Source: CALHVX01 sp964640725
GTDB taxonomy: Bacteria; Pseudomonadota; Gammaproteobacteria; Pseudomonadales; Azotimanducaceae
DNA: 64,000 nucleotides
Assembly (NCBI GenBank): GCA_964640725.1
Contig: CAZXIJ010000003.1
Location: 156,250 to 220,249, forward strand
Reading direction: 5' to 3'
The notes beneath the pieces are model-generated. The model ran no database searches, was not told where the DNA came from, and was given only the letters and a program-made list of their open reading frames with translations. Positions 22,896 through 32,098 of the stretch are shown piece after piece. Position numbers and translations under genes: made by a program. The number at the start of each line of letters is the position of its first letter. Positions within the stretch are counted from its first letter, which is position 1.

Positions 22896-24377
22896 GTGAA
22901 GCCCACGCTCCTGATCTGCGGCGATCAGCTGTTTGCCCCGGCGCGCCTGCGGGCAGCTGGACTTGCACCCGATACCGTTCGCGTCCTGATGGTCGAGGAT
23001 GCAGCACTGTGTCGTCGCCGAACCTACCACCAACAGAAGCTGACGCTGGTGCTGGCCGCGATGCGCAGCCACCGCGATGCGCTGGAGGACCGCGGTTACC
23101 GGGTCGACTACATCACCCTCGAAGACGAGTTGAGCCTGGCACAAGTGCTGAAGCGCCAGAAGGTCCGCGAACTGGTTTCCTTCACTGCCGTCAGCAAAGG
23201 CCAGCGGGCCTGGATCAGGCGTGCCTGCCGCCAGCACGACATCGCCTGGCAGGAGCGGCCTTCGCCGATGTTCCTGACCAACGCTGAGACCTTTGAGGAG
23301 CTCGCCGGTACCAGGCTGCCCCTGAACCAGGGGCGGTTCTACACCGCACAGCGTCGCCGGCTGAACATCCTCATGACCGCCGCTGGCGAACCGGTGGGTG
23401 GCCAGTTCAGCTTTGACGAAGACAATCGTCGCAAGCTCCCAAAGAAGCAGGCGGTTCCCGAGCTGCCGAACATCCCGGCAGACGATCTGACTCAGGCGAC
23501 CGCCCGCGATGTGGCCAGACACTTTCCCGATCACCCCGGTGCTGGCCAGGAGCTATGGCTGCCCGTGTCCCGGGCCGGCGCCCTGCGCTGGCTACGCACC
23601 TTTCTTGAAGAACGCTTTGCCGGCTTTGGCACCTACGAGGATGCCATCAGCCAGCGGTCCTGGAGCCTGTTCCACTCAGCCCTGTCGCCGCTGCTGAATC
23701 TCGGCCTGCTGACCCCGGACGAGGTGCTTGAGCGCGCTCTCGCCCAGGCGGAAGCATCTGCCGTGCCGATCAACGACGTCGAAGGCTTCACCCGACAGCT
23801 GATCGGCTGGCGCGAGTTCGTGCACGGGGTCTATCAACGGCACGGCGAAGACATGCGGCATGCCAACCAGCGGCGGCAAACACGACGCCTCACCGACAGC
23901 TGGCACGAAGGGGCCCTGGGCATCCCCCCCTACGATGACGCTGTCAAGACCATGCGCCGCTACGGCTGGAACCACCACATCGAGCGGCTCATGGTCATCG
24001 CCAACCTGATGAACCTGGCCGAGATCCAGCCGCTGGACGTGCACGAGTTCTTCATGACCTGGTACCTGGATGCTTACGACTGGGTGATGGTGCCGAACGT
24101 GTACGGGATGGGGCTGAACAGCGACGACAACACCTTCGCCACCAAGCCCTACATCTGCGGCTCGAACTACTGGCTGAAGATGAGCGACTACGGCAAAGGC
24201 GACTGGACCGATGTGGTGGACGGCCTGTACTGGCGCTTTGTGCGCGAGCACCGCGACACGTTGGCCCGCAATCCGCGCACCGCGATGATGCCGCGCAACC
24301 TGGACCGGCTGAAGGGCACGCGCAAAACCGCGATCTTTGCCGCCGCCGACCAGTTCCTGAAGGCGCATACCCGATGA
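22896..24377 (+). CDS. Cryptochrome/photolyase-related flavoprotein without the Fe-S cysteines
   Basis: A 493-residue protein of the deoxyribodipyrimidine photolyase-related (FeS-BCP/PhrB-like) family, which binds FAD and repairs UV lesions or senses light. N-terminal Rossmann part: TLLICGDQLF, MVEDAALCRRRTYHQQKL. FAD-binding C-terminal part: SRAGALRWLRTFLEERFAGFGTYEDAI, IGWREFVHGVY, YGWNHHIERLMVIANLMNLA, WMVPNVYGMGLNSDDN-type loop and TKPYICGSNYWLKMSDY. Agrobacterium PhrB uses four cysteines (350, 438, 441, 454) for a 4Fe-4S cluster; here the C-terminal part has only one, in YICGSN, and MSDYGKGDWTDVVDGLYW lacks the CxxC. GTG 22896 has AAGGTG upstream. The stop overlaps the next gene (ATGA). 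Repair type cannot be stated. Confidence 0.85.
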   Translation: MKPTLLICGDQLFAPARLRAAGLAPDTVRVLMVEDAALCRRRTYHQQKLTLVLAAMRSHRDALEDRGYRVDYITLEDELSLAQVLKRQKVRELVSFTAVSKGQRAWIRRACRQHDIAWQERPSPMFLTNAETFEELAGTRLPLNQGRFYTAQRRRLNILMTAAGEPVGGQFSFDEDNRRKLPKKQAVPELPNIPADDLTQATARDVARHFPDHPGAGQELWLPVSRAGALRWLRTFLEERFAGFGTYEDAISQRSWSLFHSALSPLLNLGLLTPDEVLERALAQAEASAVPINDVEGFTRQLIGWREFVHGVYQRHGEDMRHANQRRQTRRLTDSWHEGALGIPPYDDAVKTMRRYGWNHHIERLMVIANLMNLAEIQPLDVHEFFMTWYLDAYDWVMVPNVYGMGLNSDDNTFATKPYICGSNYWLKMSDYGKGDWTDVVDGLYWRFVREHRDTLARNPRTAMMPRNLDRLKGTRKTAIFAAADQFLKAHTR

Positions 24378-25114
24378 GTACGCCGCAAAACCTGCTGGTC
24401 GTCGGCGGCGGCGGCGGCATCGGTCAGGCGCTGCTGGTTGCCGCGACCCGGCGCTGGCCCGGTTGCGCCCGGACGGCGACGCACCGACCCGGGCACCCGC
24501 CGCCCCAGGGCCCGCACGAGGCTCACCGCTGGCTGCCTCTGGATCTGACGAGCGAGACCTCGATCACCGAGTTCTCTGCCGCGCTGCTGGATCAGGAAGA
24601 GCAACTGGACGGGGTCGTGGTCGCCAGTGGCTGGCTGCACGATGCCGACCACCAGCCGGAAAAGAGCCTGCGCAGCCTGTCCATGGAGGCTTTCGATCGT
24701 GCCTGGCGAATCAACGCCAGCGGCCCGTTGACCCTGCTGTCAAAACTGTCGCCGCTGCTCCGTGCCGGCGCCGGCGAAGCGAGACCGCGCATCATGATGC
24801 TCTCGGCCAAGGTTGGCAGTATCAGCGACAACAGCCTGGGCGGCTGGCATAGCTACCGCATGGCCAAGGCCGGCCTGAACATGGGCGTGCGTAACCTGGG
24901 GATCGAGTTTGCGCGCAGTCAGCGCGCGCCGATCATCGCCGCCGTGCATCCGGGCACCACCGAGTCACCCCTGTCGGCACCGTTCGCCAAGCGCGGTTTG
25001 CCGGTCGTCGAAGCGGCGGTGACCGGCGAGCGGTTGCTGGACTTCTTCGACGCCATGATCCCATCCCACCAGGGCGGCTTCTATCACTGGGACGGGACGT
25101 CGCTGGCGCCCTGA
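24374..25114 (+). CDS. SDR-family oxidoreductase (C-factor/CsgA-like), coupled to the photolyase
   Basis: A 246-residue short-chain dehydrogenase. NLLVVGGGGGIGQALL (6-21) is the nucleotide-binding glycine motif, LDGVVVASG stands for NNAG, MMLSAKVGSI carries the serine and SYRMAKAGLNM the Tyr-x3-Lys pair; AVHPGTTESPLSAPF follows. It overlaps the photolyase-like gene by four bases. SDRs of this type sit beside photolyase-related genes in many marine and soil bacteria, but their substrate is unknown. The last 31 bases overlap the convergent HyuB-type gene. Confidence 0.85.
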   Translation: MSTPQNLLVVGGGGGIGQALLVAATRRWPGCARTATHRPGHPPPQGPHEAHRWLPLDLTSETSITEFSAALLDQEEQLDGVVVASGWLHDADHQPEKSLRSLSMEAFDRAWRINASGPLTLLSKLSPLLRAGAGEARPRIMMLSAKVGSISDNSLGGWHSYRMAKAGLNMGVRNLGIEFARSQRAPIIAAVHPGTTESPLSAPFAKRGLPVVEAAVTGERLLDFFDAMIPSHQGGFYHWDGTSLAP

Positions 25115-26733
25115 TCCGGCTCCAGCCCTGACGCCTGGTCGGCCTGGCGCAGCGCCTGTGGCCGGGCACCGGGATCGCCAAAGCCGCCGCCGCCCGGAGT
25201 TTGCAGAATGAGCCGGCTGCCGGCGGGCACGGTGTCGACGCCTTTGCCGCGCAACGGGGTCTCAGCCTCAGGGGAGCGTATGGCCACGATGCCGGGCGCC
25301 CCGGCCCCACCGCCGTCCCGGCCCGCGGCCGGGTGATCGACCCGGTCAAACATGCGAGAGACCGTAAACGGCTCGCTGTTGCGGTGCTCGACGTGCAGCA
25401 CCTGCCCGTACCCGCCGCGGAGCTCGCCGTCGCCGGCCGTGCCTGCAGCAAGTTCCCGGCGCCAGAACACCAGCGGTGCCGTCACTTCGTTCACCTCTGT
25501 CGAAGTCGTGCGAACGCCCGACGGAAAGGCGGTGGTCGACAGCCCGTCCTTGCCGCCATCGGCGGCGGGGCGGGCGCCGGTGCCGCCGTTAAAGATCGGG
25601 TTGATGACAAAGCCCGCTCCCCGCAGCACCGGGTTCCAGATGCAGGAAGCGCCCTGGCTGGGCACCTGGCCCGGCACCACCTGAGCCATGCAGCCAATGA
25701 CCAGGTCCGGCAGCATCTGGCCGATCGCGTGCCGCGCGGACACTGCGCTTGGGGCCCGGGCCGCGAGCAGGGAGCCGTCCGGGGCCTGCACGCTGATCGG
25801 CGCCAGCGATCCGGCATTGTTAGGGATATCGCCGCCCACAAGGCAGCGCACGCCAAAGCTCGCGTAGGCCTCGGTGTAGGGAAAGGGCACATTGATGCCG
25901 TAGGGGGACGGTGCCGGCGAGCCGGCAAAGTCCAGGGCCAGGTCGCCGTGGTCGATTGTCAGGGCACAGTGCAGGGTCAGCGGCACATCATAGCCATCGA
26001 TCACCATTTGCTCGCGCCAGCGACCGTCGGGCAGTGCCTGCAGCGCCCGTCGCATGGCCTGTTCCGAGCGCGCCAGAATCTGCGCGCCGACCGCTTCCAG
26101 GTCTGGCAGCTCGAATTCTCGCAGCGTCGCCAGCAGGCGCCGGCCCCCGGCTTCGTTGCACGCGGTCAGGGAGTACAGGTCCCCTTCCGCGACCGCCGGA
26201 TCCCGCACGTTGGCACTGATGATCGCGAACAAGGTCTCGTCGCGCTCGCCCGCACGGAACAGCGGCATGATCGGAATGCGCAACCCCTCTTCAAACAGCT
26301 CCGCGGCCTCGGGCCCAAAGCCGCGCCCGCCAACATCGGCGATGTGGCTGGTGGCGGCAAACAGGGCAACGCAGCGCTCGCCCATAAAGGTCGGGGTCAC
26401 GACCGTGAAGTCGTTCAGGTGGCCCGTGCCGTCCCAGGGGTCGTTGGTGACCAGCACGTCGCCCGGTCGGAGCGTCTCCATGGGATAGCGCGCCAGAAAT
26501 TTCGAGACCGCAGCGGCCATGGCATTGACGTGCCCGGGAGTGCCGGTCACGGCCTGGGCCAGCATGCGCCCCGAGCGGTCAAAGACGCCGGCGGACAAAT
26601 CGCCCGCTTCGCGCACGACCGTCGAGAAGGCGGTGCGCATCAGGGTCTGAGCCTGCTCCTCGACCAGCGCCAGGAGCCGGTCCCACACCAGTTGCAGCTT
26701 CAGGTCGTCGATGCGTGGTCCCTGATCGCTCAT
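25084..26733 (-). CDS. Hydantoinase/oxoprolinase subunit B family protein, second copy
   Basis: A 549-residue HyuB-type protein, shorter than the copy at 14.3-16.2 kb. It shows the family signature LMRTAFSTVVREAGDLSAGVFD, GTPGHVNAMAAAVSKFL, VLVTNDPWDGTGHLNDF and ATSHIADVGGRGFGPEA, with the metal-binding His/Asp residues in place. The C-terminus has LRGGYGQV and TPGGGGFGDPG. ATG 26733 overlaps the stop of the HyuA-type gene (ATGA), the normal arrangement of the two subunits. The VNDPW and GHLND forms resemble the classic hydantoinase/5-oxoprolinase B group more than the acetone-carboxylase-like group of the other copy. Confidence 0.87.
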   Translation of the reverse strand: MSDQGPRIDDLKLQLVWDRLLALVEEQAQTLMRTAFSTVVREAGDLSAGVFDRSGRMLAQAVTGTPGHVNAMAAAVSKFLARYPMETLRPGDVLVTNDPWDGTGHLNDFTVVTPTFMGERCVALFAATSHIADVGGRGFGPEAAELFEEGLRIPIMPLFRAGERDETLFAIISANVRDPAVAEGDLYSLTACNEAGGRRLLATLREFELPDLEAVGAQILARSEQAMRRALQALPDGRWREQMVIDGYDVPLTLHCALTIDHGDLALDFAGSPAPSPYGINVPFPYTEAYASFGVRCLVGGDIPNNAGSLAPISVQAPDGSLLAARAPSAVSARHAIGQMLPDLVIGCMAQVVPGQVPSQGASCIWNPVLRGAGFVINPIFNGGTGARPAADGGKDGLSTTAFPSGVRTTSTEVNEVTAPLVFWRRELAAGTAGDGELRGGYGQVLHVEHRNSEPFTVSRMFDRVDHPAAGRDGGGAGAPGIVAIRSPEAETPLRGKGVDTVPAGSRLILQTPGGGGFGDPGARPQALRQADQASGLEPDQGASDVPSQ

Positions 26734-28805
26734 CGCCGCGACACCAGCAGAGACCCGTCGCTCAGGACCTCGGCGGCAAAGCCAGAGGGCACGAAAGTTG
26801 TGGTGTGAGGCTCAGCCACCAGCGCCGGCCCGGCTTGCCGGGCACCGACCGCCAGCGCGCTGCGCTCAAGCACAGGCGCGCTGACCTGCTGCCCATCGGC
26901 ATCGCAGAGCAGGATCGGCTCGGCCGGCGGGCCGGGCGGCCCGGGCGCCGTTGCTGCGTCCCCGCGATCGTCCTGCAGCGGCGGCTCGCTCAGCGTCAGG
27001 GTCCAACTCATGAGTTCGATCTGTGCGCCGGGAATCGTCTGCCCGTACAGGGCCCGGTACGCCCGGGCAAAGCCGGCGGCAAGCTGCTCGCGAAAGGCCT
27101 CGGAGCCCGCGACGGCAACATCGACCGGCACCGCAATCTCGAAGCCCTGCCCCGCGTAGCGCATATAGGCGCAGCACTGCGTCTCGAAGACCAGTTCGCT
27201 GTCGGCGGCGCGTACCACCGCCTCGGCTTCGCCGCGCATCTCCTCCAGCAGCTGCGCCACCGCTGCACCATCAAGGTCCGCCAGCGGCTCGAAGCGGCTG
27301 CGAACGACCTCGTAGCGTACGGGGGCCAGCAGAAAGCCCAGTGCCGAGCCCACGCCGGCGTTGGCCGGGACCAGCACGCGATCGATACCGAGCTTGTCAG
27401 CCAGGCGCACTGCGTGCACCGGTGCGGCGCCGCCGAAGGCCACCAGCAAGCGGCCCTCCAGGCTCCGGCCCCACTCGCCGCTGTGCGCGAGGCTGGCCGC
27501 AGCCATATTTTCGTCCACCACTTCCGCCAACCGAAAGGCCGCCCCTGCTGCGTCCGTGTTGAGCGCCGCAAGGCCGCTGTCGAAGGCACGCCGGGCCGCC
27601 GCCAGGTCCAGGGCCAGCCCGGCCTGGACAAAACCCGTCGTCGCGACCCGGCCCAGCAGCAGGTCGGCATCGGTAACCGTCGGCGACACGCCGCCCCGGC
27701 CATAAGCGGCCGGTCCCGGTTCGCTGCCGGCGCTTTCCGGGCCCACGCGCAGCCGGCCCAGCTGATCGATCCGGGCAATGGAGCCGCCCCCGGCCCCGAT
27801 CTCGACCATCTCTACAACAGGAATACGCACGGGCAGGCCGCTGCCTTTCTTGAAGCGATAGACCCGATCCACCTCAAAGGATCGCGACAGCAACGGCTCG
27901 CCGTCGTCGAGCAGGCACAGCTTGGCGGTGGTGCCTCCCATGTCGAAGGACAGCACCTGCGAGGCCTGGTGGCGGCGCGCCAGATGCGCAGCGAGCATGG
28001 CGCCGCCCGCCGGCCCGGATTCCACCAGCCGGACCGGAAAAGCCCGGGCTGTGTCGAGGGTCGTCAGCCCACCGCCGGACGTCATCAGCCGCACCGGCGC
28101 GGCGCACCCCAGCGCGCGCAAAGCCCGCTCAAGCTCCGCCAGGTAGTGATTCATGAGCGGTTTGACGTAAGCGTTGGCACAGGTGGTGGACAGCCGCTCG
28201 TACTCCCGAATCTCTGGACAGACTTCGCTAGACAGGCTCAGGGACACCTCCGGCCAGTGCTCGCGCAGCAGCTCGGCGGTCTGCGCCTCGTGCACCCCGC
28301 TATGCCAGGCGTGCAGGTAACCCACCGCAATGCTGGTTACACCGGCGGCCCGCAGGCGCGGGATTGCCGCCACCACATCGGCGGTTTCCAGCGGCAGCAA
28401 CACTTCGCCATCGGCAGCCAGGCGCTCACGAACCGGCACCCGCAGCACCCGGGGCACCAGCGGCTGTGGCCGGTCAATGGCAATGTCGTACTGCTCAAAG
28501 CGGTTTTCCAGCGCCATCTCGAGCACGTCCCGGTGCCCAGCTGTGGTCAGTAGCGCGGTGCAGGCCCCCCGCCGCTCGATGAGCGCGTTGGTCGCGAGGG
28601 TGGTGCCGTGCAGCACCAGATCGACCGCCGCTGGCGCCAGGTTCTGCTGCGCCAGCAGCGCGGCAATCCCCTCGATGACTGCCCGGGCCGGTTGCTCGTG
28701 GGTGGTCAGGCGTTTATCAGCAAACCGCTGCTGCCCGTCATCCAGAATCAGATCGGTAAAAGTGCCGCCGATGTCCACGGACAGCCGCACCCTCTCATGC
28801 GCCAC
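26730..28805 (-). CDS. Hydantoinase/oxoprolinase subunit A family protein, second copy
   Basis: A 691-residue HyuA-type ATPase subunit. Near the N-terminus: LSVDIGGTFTDLIL and LVLHGTTLATNALIERRGA; centrally SEVCPEIREYERLSTTCANAYV, LVESGPAGGAMLAAHLA and VLSFDMGGTTAKLCLLD; then GAGGGSIARI and GSEPGPAAYGRGG. All actin-like ATP-binding loops are kept. The GTG start at 28805 is chosen because GGAGG lies nine bases upstream; a GTG at 28790 (VRLSVDIGGT) is the alternative. The start overlaps the end of the MFS gene, so MFS, HyuA and HyuB form one operon, presumably carrier plus ATP-dependent cyclic-amide hydrolase. Confidence 0.87.
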   Translation of the reverse strand: MAHERVRLSVDIGGTFTDLILDDGQQRFADKRLTTHEQPARAVIEGIAALLAQQNLAPAAVDLVLHGTTLATNALIERRGACTALLTTAGHRDVLEMALENRFEQYDIAIDRPQPLVPRVLRVPVRERLAADGEVLLPLETADVVAAIPRLRAAGVTSIAVGYLHAWHSGVHEAQTAELLREHWPEVSLSLSSEVCPEIREYERLSTTCANAYVKPLMNHYLAELERALRALGCAAPVRLMTSGGGLTTLDTARAFPVRLVESGPAGGAMLAAHLARRHQASQVLSFDMGGTTAKLCLLDDGEPLLSRSFEVDRVYRFKKGSGLPVRIPVVEMVEIGAGGGSIARIDQLGRLRVGPESAGSEPGPAAYGRGGVSPTVTDADLLLGRVATTGFVQAGLALDLAAARRAFDSGLAALNTDAAGAAFRLAEVVDENMAAASLAHSGEWGRSLEGRLLVAFGGAAPVHAVRLADKLGIDRVLVPANAGVGSALGFLLAPVRYEVVRSRFEPLADLDGAAVAQLLEEMRGEAEAVVRAADSELVFETQCCAYMRYAGQGFEIAVPVDVAVAGSEAFREQLAAGFARAYRALYGQTIPGAQIELMSWTLTLSEPPLQDDRGDAATAPGPPGPPAEPILLCDADGQQVSAPVLERSALAVGARQAGPALVAEPHTTTFVPSGFAAEVLSDGSLLVSRR

Positions 28806-30102
28806 GAACTGCAACCTCCATGCTGTTGATGCGCCAGAGGCCGGAGCTGAGCGCCAGCACAATGGTGACTGCCAGCATGAACAGCGCCGCGATCATGAGC
28901 GCTTGCTGGGGCCCATAGGCGGCGCTCAGGTAGCCACACAGCAGGGCGCCGAGGGGACCGGCGCCCATGAACGAAAAGCCGTAAAAGCTCATGACCCGGC
29001 TGCGCATCGCTTCCGGCGCCTGTTCCTGCATGATCGTGCGCGACATGGTCATGGCAATGCCGCCGCAGGTTCCCCATACGAAGATCACCAGCAAAAACAG
29101 GGGAAAGCTGGGCATGAAGGCGGACAAACCTAGCGCCGCGGAACCGACGAGCTGGGACAGCACCAGCGCGCGGCCCTGCCGGCGGATGCCGCCGATCCGC
29201 AGGAGCACCACGATGGTCAGCACCAGGCCGCCGGCGTTGGTGGCATTGATCAGCGACAGGTCCGACGCGGTGCCATCGAACACCTCCCGGGCCAGCAGCG
29301 GGATCGTCACGATAAAAGAGCCCATAAACGTCAGGGCCATGGCCACGTTTTGAATCACGATGATGCGCAGCGGCGGCGCAGCGGCGACCACGCGCCCGCC
29401 ATCGATCATCGATCGGACCAGGGCCCGACCGGGCGATAGCCGCGGCCGCGGCGGGACCGGCGTCGCGCTGATCGCCGGATCGTCCGCAGGGGCCGGGACC
29501 TGCTGCGGGGCCGGGTTTGCGGTGCCGAACACGGCGGCTTTGCTGGGGAGCGTGCGCAGCAGGTAGGCCCCGATCAGCAGAGAGATCATCTGCACGATCA
29601 GGATCGGCTGTGGGCCGCCGATGTCTGCCAGGGACGCGGTGAGCGCACCGATAATCTGCATGCCGAACTGGGCGATGCTGGTGAGCATCACCGTGCGCTG
29701 CACGCGCCCGCCGGCAACCTGATTGAGCAAACCGTCTCGAGACGGGGTGACAAAGGCCTGAGCCGTGCCCAGCAAAACGGCATAGGCGAGCATGACTTCG
29801 AAACGCAGCAGATCCTGCCACAGGCACAGCAACAGGAGCAGCGGAGCGGTCGCTGCCAGCAGGTGCGACAGGCTTGCGATCATGCGACCGCCAAAACGAT
29901 CGGCGAGGCTGCCCCCGACCAGGATGAACAGCGTGCCCGGCAGCAACAGCGCCATCTGAGCGACGCCGACCATTTGCGGGCTCTCGCGCAGCACCATGGT
30001 CACCAGCCAGGCAAAGAGCACCGACTGCATACCGGTCGACAGAAACCAGCTGCCGGTGCCGGCCAGATAGCGGTGAAGGGGCGTGAGCCGCAGTGACGTC
30101 AA
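28795..30102 (-). CDS. MFS transporter (EntS/MFS_3-like)
   Basis: A 435-residue inner-membrane carrier with about 12 hydrophobic segments. LFILVGGSLADRFGGRMIA is the loop 2-3 signature; AFVTPSRDGLLNQVAGGRVQRTVML resembles the same region in EntS-like exporters. A polar linker of about 40 residues (TANPAPQQVPAPADDPAIS) separates the halves. The start is uncertain: TTG 30102 (LTSLRLTPLHRYLAG) places the first helix normally, whereas a longer frame to 30213 would run into the divergent Yip1-like gene. Its stop lies 11 bases past the HyuA-type start, so it leads that operon and probably moves the hydantoinase substrate or product. Confidence 0.78.
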   Translation of the reverse strand: MTSLRLTPLHRYLAGTGSWFLSTGMQSVLFAWLVTMVLRESPQMVGVAQMALLLPGTLFILVGGSLADRFGGRMIASLSHLLAATAPLLLLLCLWQDLLRFEVMLAYAVLLGTAQAFVTPSRDGLLNQVAGGRVQRTVMLTSIAQFGMQIIGALTASLADIGGPQPILIVQMISLLIGAYLLRTLPSKAAVFGTANPAPQQVPAPADDPAISATPVPPRPRLSPGRALVRSMIDGGRVVAAAPPLRIIVIQNVAMALTFMGSFIVTIPLLAREVFDGTASDLSLINATNAGGLVLTIVVLLRIGGIRRQGRALVLSQLVGSAALGLSAFMPSFPLFLLVIFVWGTCGGIAMTMSRTIMQEQAPEAMRSRVMSFYGFSFMGAGPLGALLCGYLSAAYGPQQALMIAALFMLAVTIVLALSSGLWRINSMEVAVRGA

Positions 30103-30188
30103 AGGATGGGGCTCTTCGCGAAGCTTGCCGGACCGGGCATTATAGGGACTTGTCTGCCCTACCGGCGCCAAAACGGAAAACCCCTGCC

Positions 30189-31391
30189 ATGGACCTGAAG
30201 CACAGTCAGTCACTCATCCTGGGCAGTCTCCTGCGGGAACGGGAAGTCTGGCCGCCCTACGCGGCGGAGCGCCACCCCTGGCGCGATACGCTGCTCAATG
30301 TCGGCCTGCCGGCAGCGGTCATTGCGGCCCTGGGCAGCTTCCTGCTGGGGATGGTGTTTCGCAGCTACTACCTGTTCGGCGCAGCGGGAATCGGCACGCT
30401 GCTGCACGGCCTGCTGATCGCCGTGGCGGCGCTGTTTATCTGGGCCGGCGCCGCCTACTACTTTGCCGGGCTGTTCCAGCCGGCGGCAACGGCGCCCCCG
30501 GTCGGGCCGTCAGATGGCGGTGCCGATGCCGAAGAGGACGTTGAAGCGGTCGAGACCACCACAGAGCCCGCCGCCGAACCGGCAGCGGCCATGGCCAGCT
30601 TGGCGCCCCGCAGCTTCGATCAGGCCTTCGCCGCGGTGACCTTCGGCTTTCTGCCGGGCTTTGTCGGCATGGTGCTGCAAGCGCTGCCGTTTGTTGGCGC
30701 GCTGATCATGGTGATCGCAGCGATCTATGCGCTCATGACCCTGTACCGCGCCCTGCCGGTCTTTTTGCCCATTGCCGAGCCCGATCGTCTCAAGCATTTC
30801 ATCGCAACCTTTCTGGCGGCGCTCGTGGCTTCTCTGGTGCTGTCAGCATTGCTCGGCGCCATCTTGCTGGGCAGCGCCGCGGACCAGGCCCGGGATCGCG
30901 TGGACGCTGGCGTCGATGCGCTCGAGGCGCAGATCGAGGCCGCGGACGCCAGCGAACGGAGCCTGCCCGAACTGCTGGGCGTCGACGCGCAGATCGACTC
31001 CGTGCAGTCGGCCACCACCGACGAGTTTGATCCGCCCGGTCACGGCCGGCTGACCGCGGCGCAGGTTGCCCGCACGGTCAAGCTGTTGCAGCGCACCGCG
31101 AAGCTGCGCGAGGACAGCGGCAGCCGCCTGAAGGAACTGGCAGAACGTGCTGACGACGGTAGCGGCGAGGAGCCGTCGCTCGGAGATCTGTTCAAAGGTA
31201 TTCGTGGGCTGGTCGACGTCGGCACCGCAGAGCCCCAGGTGGTCAAGGCGGCCGGCGCAAACTGGGCGGAACACGAGTGGATCAAGCAGCAGCTGATCAA
31301 CGCCCGGTTGAGCCCGGACAGCAGCGACACCGCAGAACACAACTACGAGCTGTACGAGGCACACGCCGAGGTGCTCGAGGAACTGCTCTAG
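30189..31391 (+). CDS. Yip1-domain-like membrane protein with helical C-terminus
   Basis: A 400-residue protein. Residues about 30-85 and 150-235 contain five hydrophobic segments interrupted by an acidic, Ala/Glu-rich insertion (residues 105-140). The order DTLLNVGLPAAVIAALGSFLLG and YALMTLYRALPVFL is typical of bacterial YIP1-family proteins. After the last helix the final 160 residues are soluble, charged and probably coiled-coil, with no known domain recognised. ATG 30189 was chosen; an upstream frame start at 30093 would overlap the divergent MFS gene. The function of the family in bacteria is unknown; membrane organisation is a guess. Confidence 0.55.
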   Translation: MDLKHSQSLILGSLLREREVWPPYAAERHPWRDTLLNVGLPAAVIAALGSFLLGMVFRSYYLFGAAGIGTLLHGLLIAVAALFIWAGAAYYFAGLFQPAATAPPVGPSDGGADAEEDVEAVETTTEPAAEPAAAMASLAPRSFDQAFAAVTFGFLPGFVGMVLQALPFVGALIMVIAAIYALMTLYRALPVFLPIAEPDRLKHFIATFLAALVASLVLSALLGAILLGSAADQARDRVDAGVDALEAQIEAADASERSLPELLGVDAQIDSVQSATTDEFDPPGHGRLTAAQVARTVKLLQRTAKLREDSGSRLKELAERADDGSGEEPSLGDLFKGIRGLVDVGTAEPQVVKAAGANWAEHEWIKQQLINARLSPDSSDTAEHNYELYEAHAEVLEELL

Positions 31392-31415
31392 GACCGGGAT
31401 CCCTTCCGGGGCCGC

Positions 31416-32042
31416 CTACCAGTCCAGGTCGTCCGGCACCTGGAACTGCTCATAGTAGGCGTCGTCCGCCGAGGCGCTGTCGCTGGCCTTGGCATCCTTG
31501 CCGGCATCGTGGGCCGCCACGATCCACTTGGGGTCGCGGGCTCGAATCTTGTCCGCAACGTCGCTCGCCACCAGGTGGTAGCGACCGTCGTTGTTGACGA
31601 TCACCAGCCGCCCGGCGCTGAGCGCGTCGACCAGCGCCTGCGGCAGATAGATGCGCTTGATCTTTTTGCCGTGCGCAAAGTTGTAGGCCACATCGTCTTC
31701 CGCCGCCTTGGCCGGCCGCTGGTCGTGCTGGGTCACCAGCTGCTTGATCTCGGCTCGCAGGGCGCGCTCTGCGGCCTTCTCATTGCGCACCTTGGCCAGC
31801 GCTTTGTCCCGGGAAGCCTTCTCGGCCCGTATCTGCCGGGCGCGGGCCTTGGCAACGACCGCTGGATCGTCCGGACGCTCTGCGGTCTGACCGGTTGCAT
31901 CGCCTTTTTTGCTGCCCGCCGCGCCTTTTTTGCCGCCCTTTTTCTTGCGACGCGCGGCCGCCTGCTGCTTCTCGGCTTGCTTGGCCTGCGCGTTGGTGGC
32001 AAGCCCGGCTTTAACGAGCTGATCCCGAAGGCTGCTGGACAT
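31416..32042 (-). CDS. DUF2058 family protein (YaiL-like)
   Basis: A 208-residue cytoplasmic protein. It begins SSSLRDQLVKAGLATNAQAKQAE, the hallmark of DUF2058, then a Lys/Arg-rich tract (about 28-45, many lysines) and a long helical region with QIRAEKASRDKALAKVRNEKA. The C-terminal part has YNFAHGKKIKRIYLP, LVIVNNDGRYHLV and VPDDLDW. The family is almost confined to gammaproteobacteria and is described as nucleic-acid-associated, without a proven activity. It is convergent with the Yip1-like gene 25 bases away and lies 56 bases downstream of the M48 gene on the same strand. Confidence 0.85.
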   Translation of the reverse strand: MSSSLRDQLVKAGLATNAQAKQAEKQQAAARRKKKGGKKGAAGSKKGDATGQTAERPDDPAVVAKARARQIRAEKASRDKALAKVRNEKAAERALRAEIKQLVTQHDQRPAKAAEDDVAYNFAHGKKIKRIYLPQALVDALSAGRLVIVNNDGRYHLVASDVADKIRARDPKWIVAAHDAGKDAKASDSASADDAYYEQFQVPDDLDW

Positions 32043-32098
32043 GGTGACTCCGCTTGCAAGCCGAAAGTATTGGTCAGCCCTGCGCCGGCGGCAAGGGC

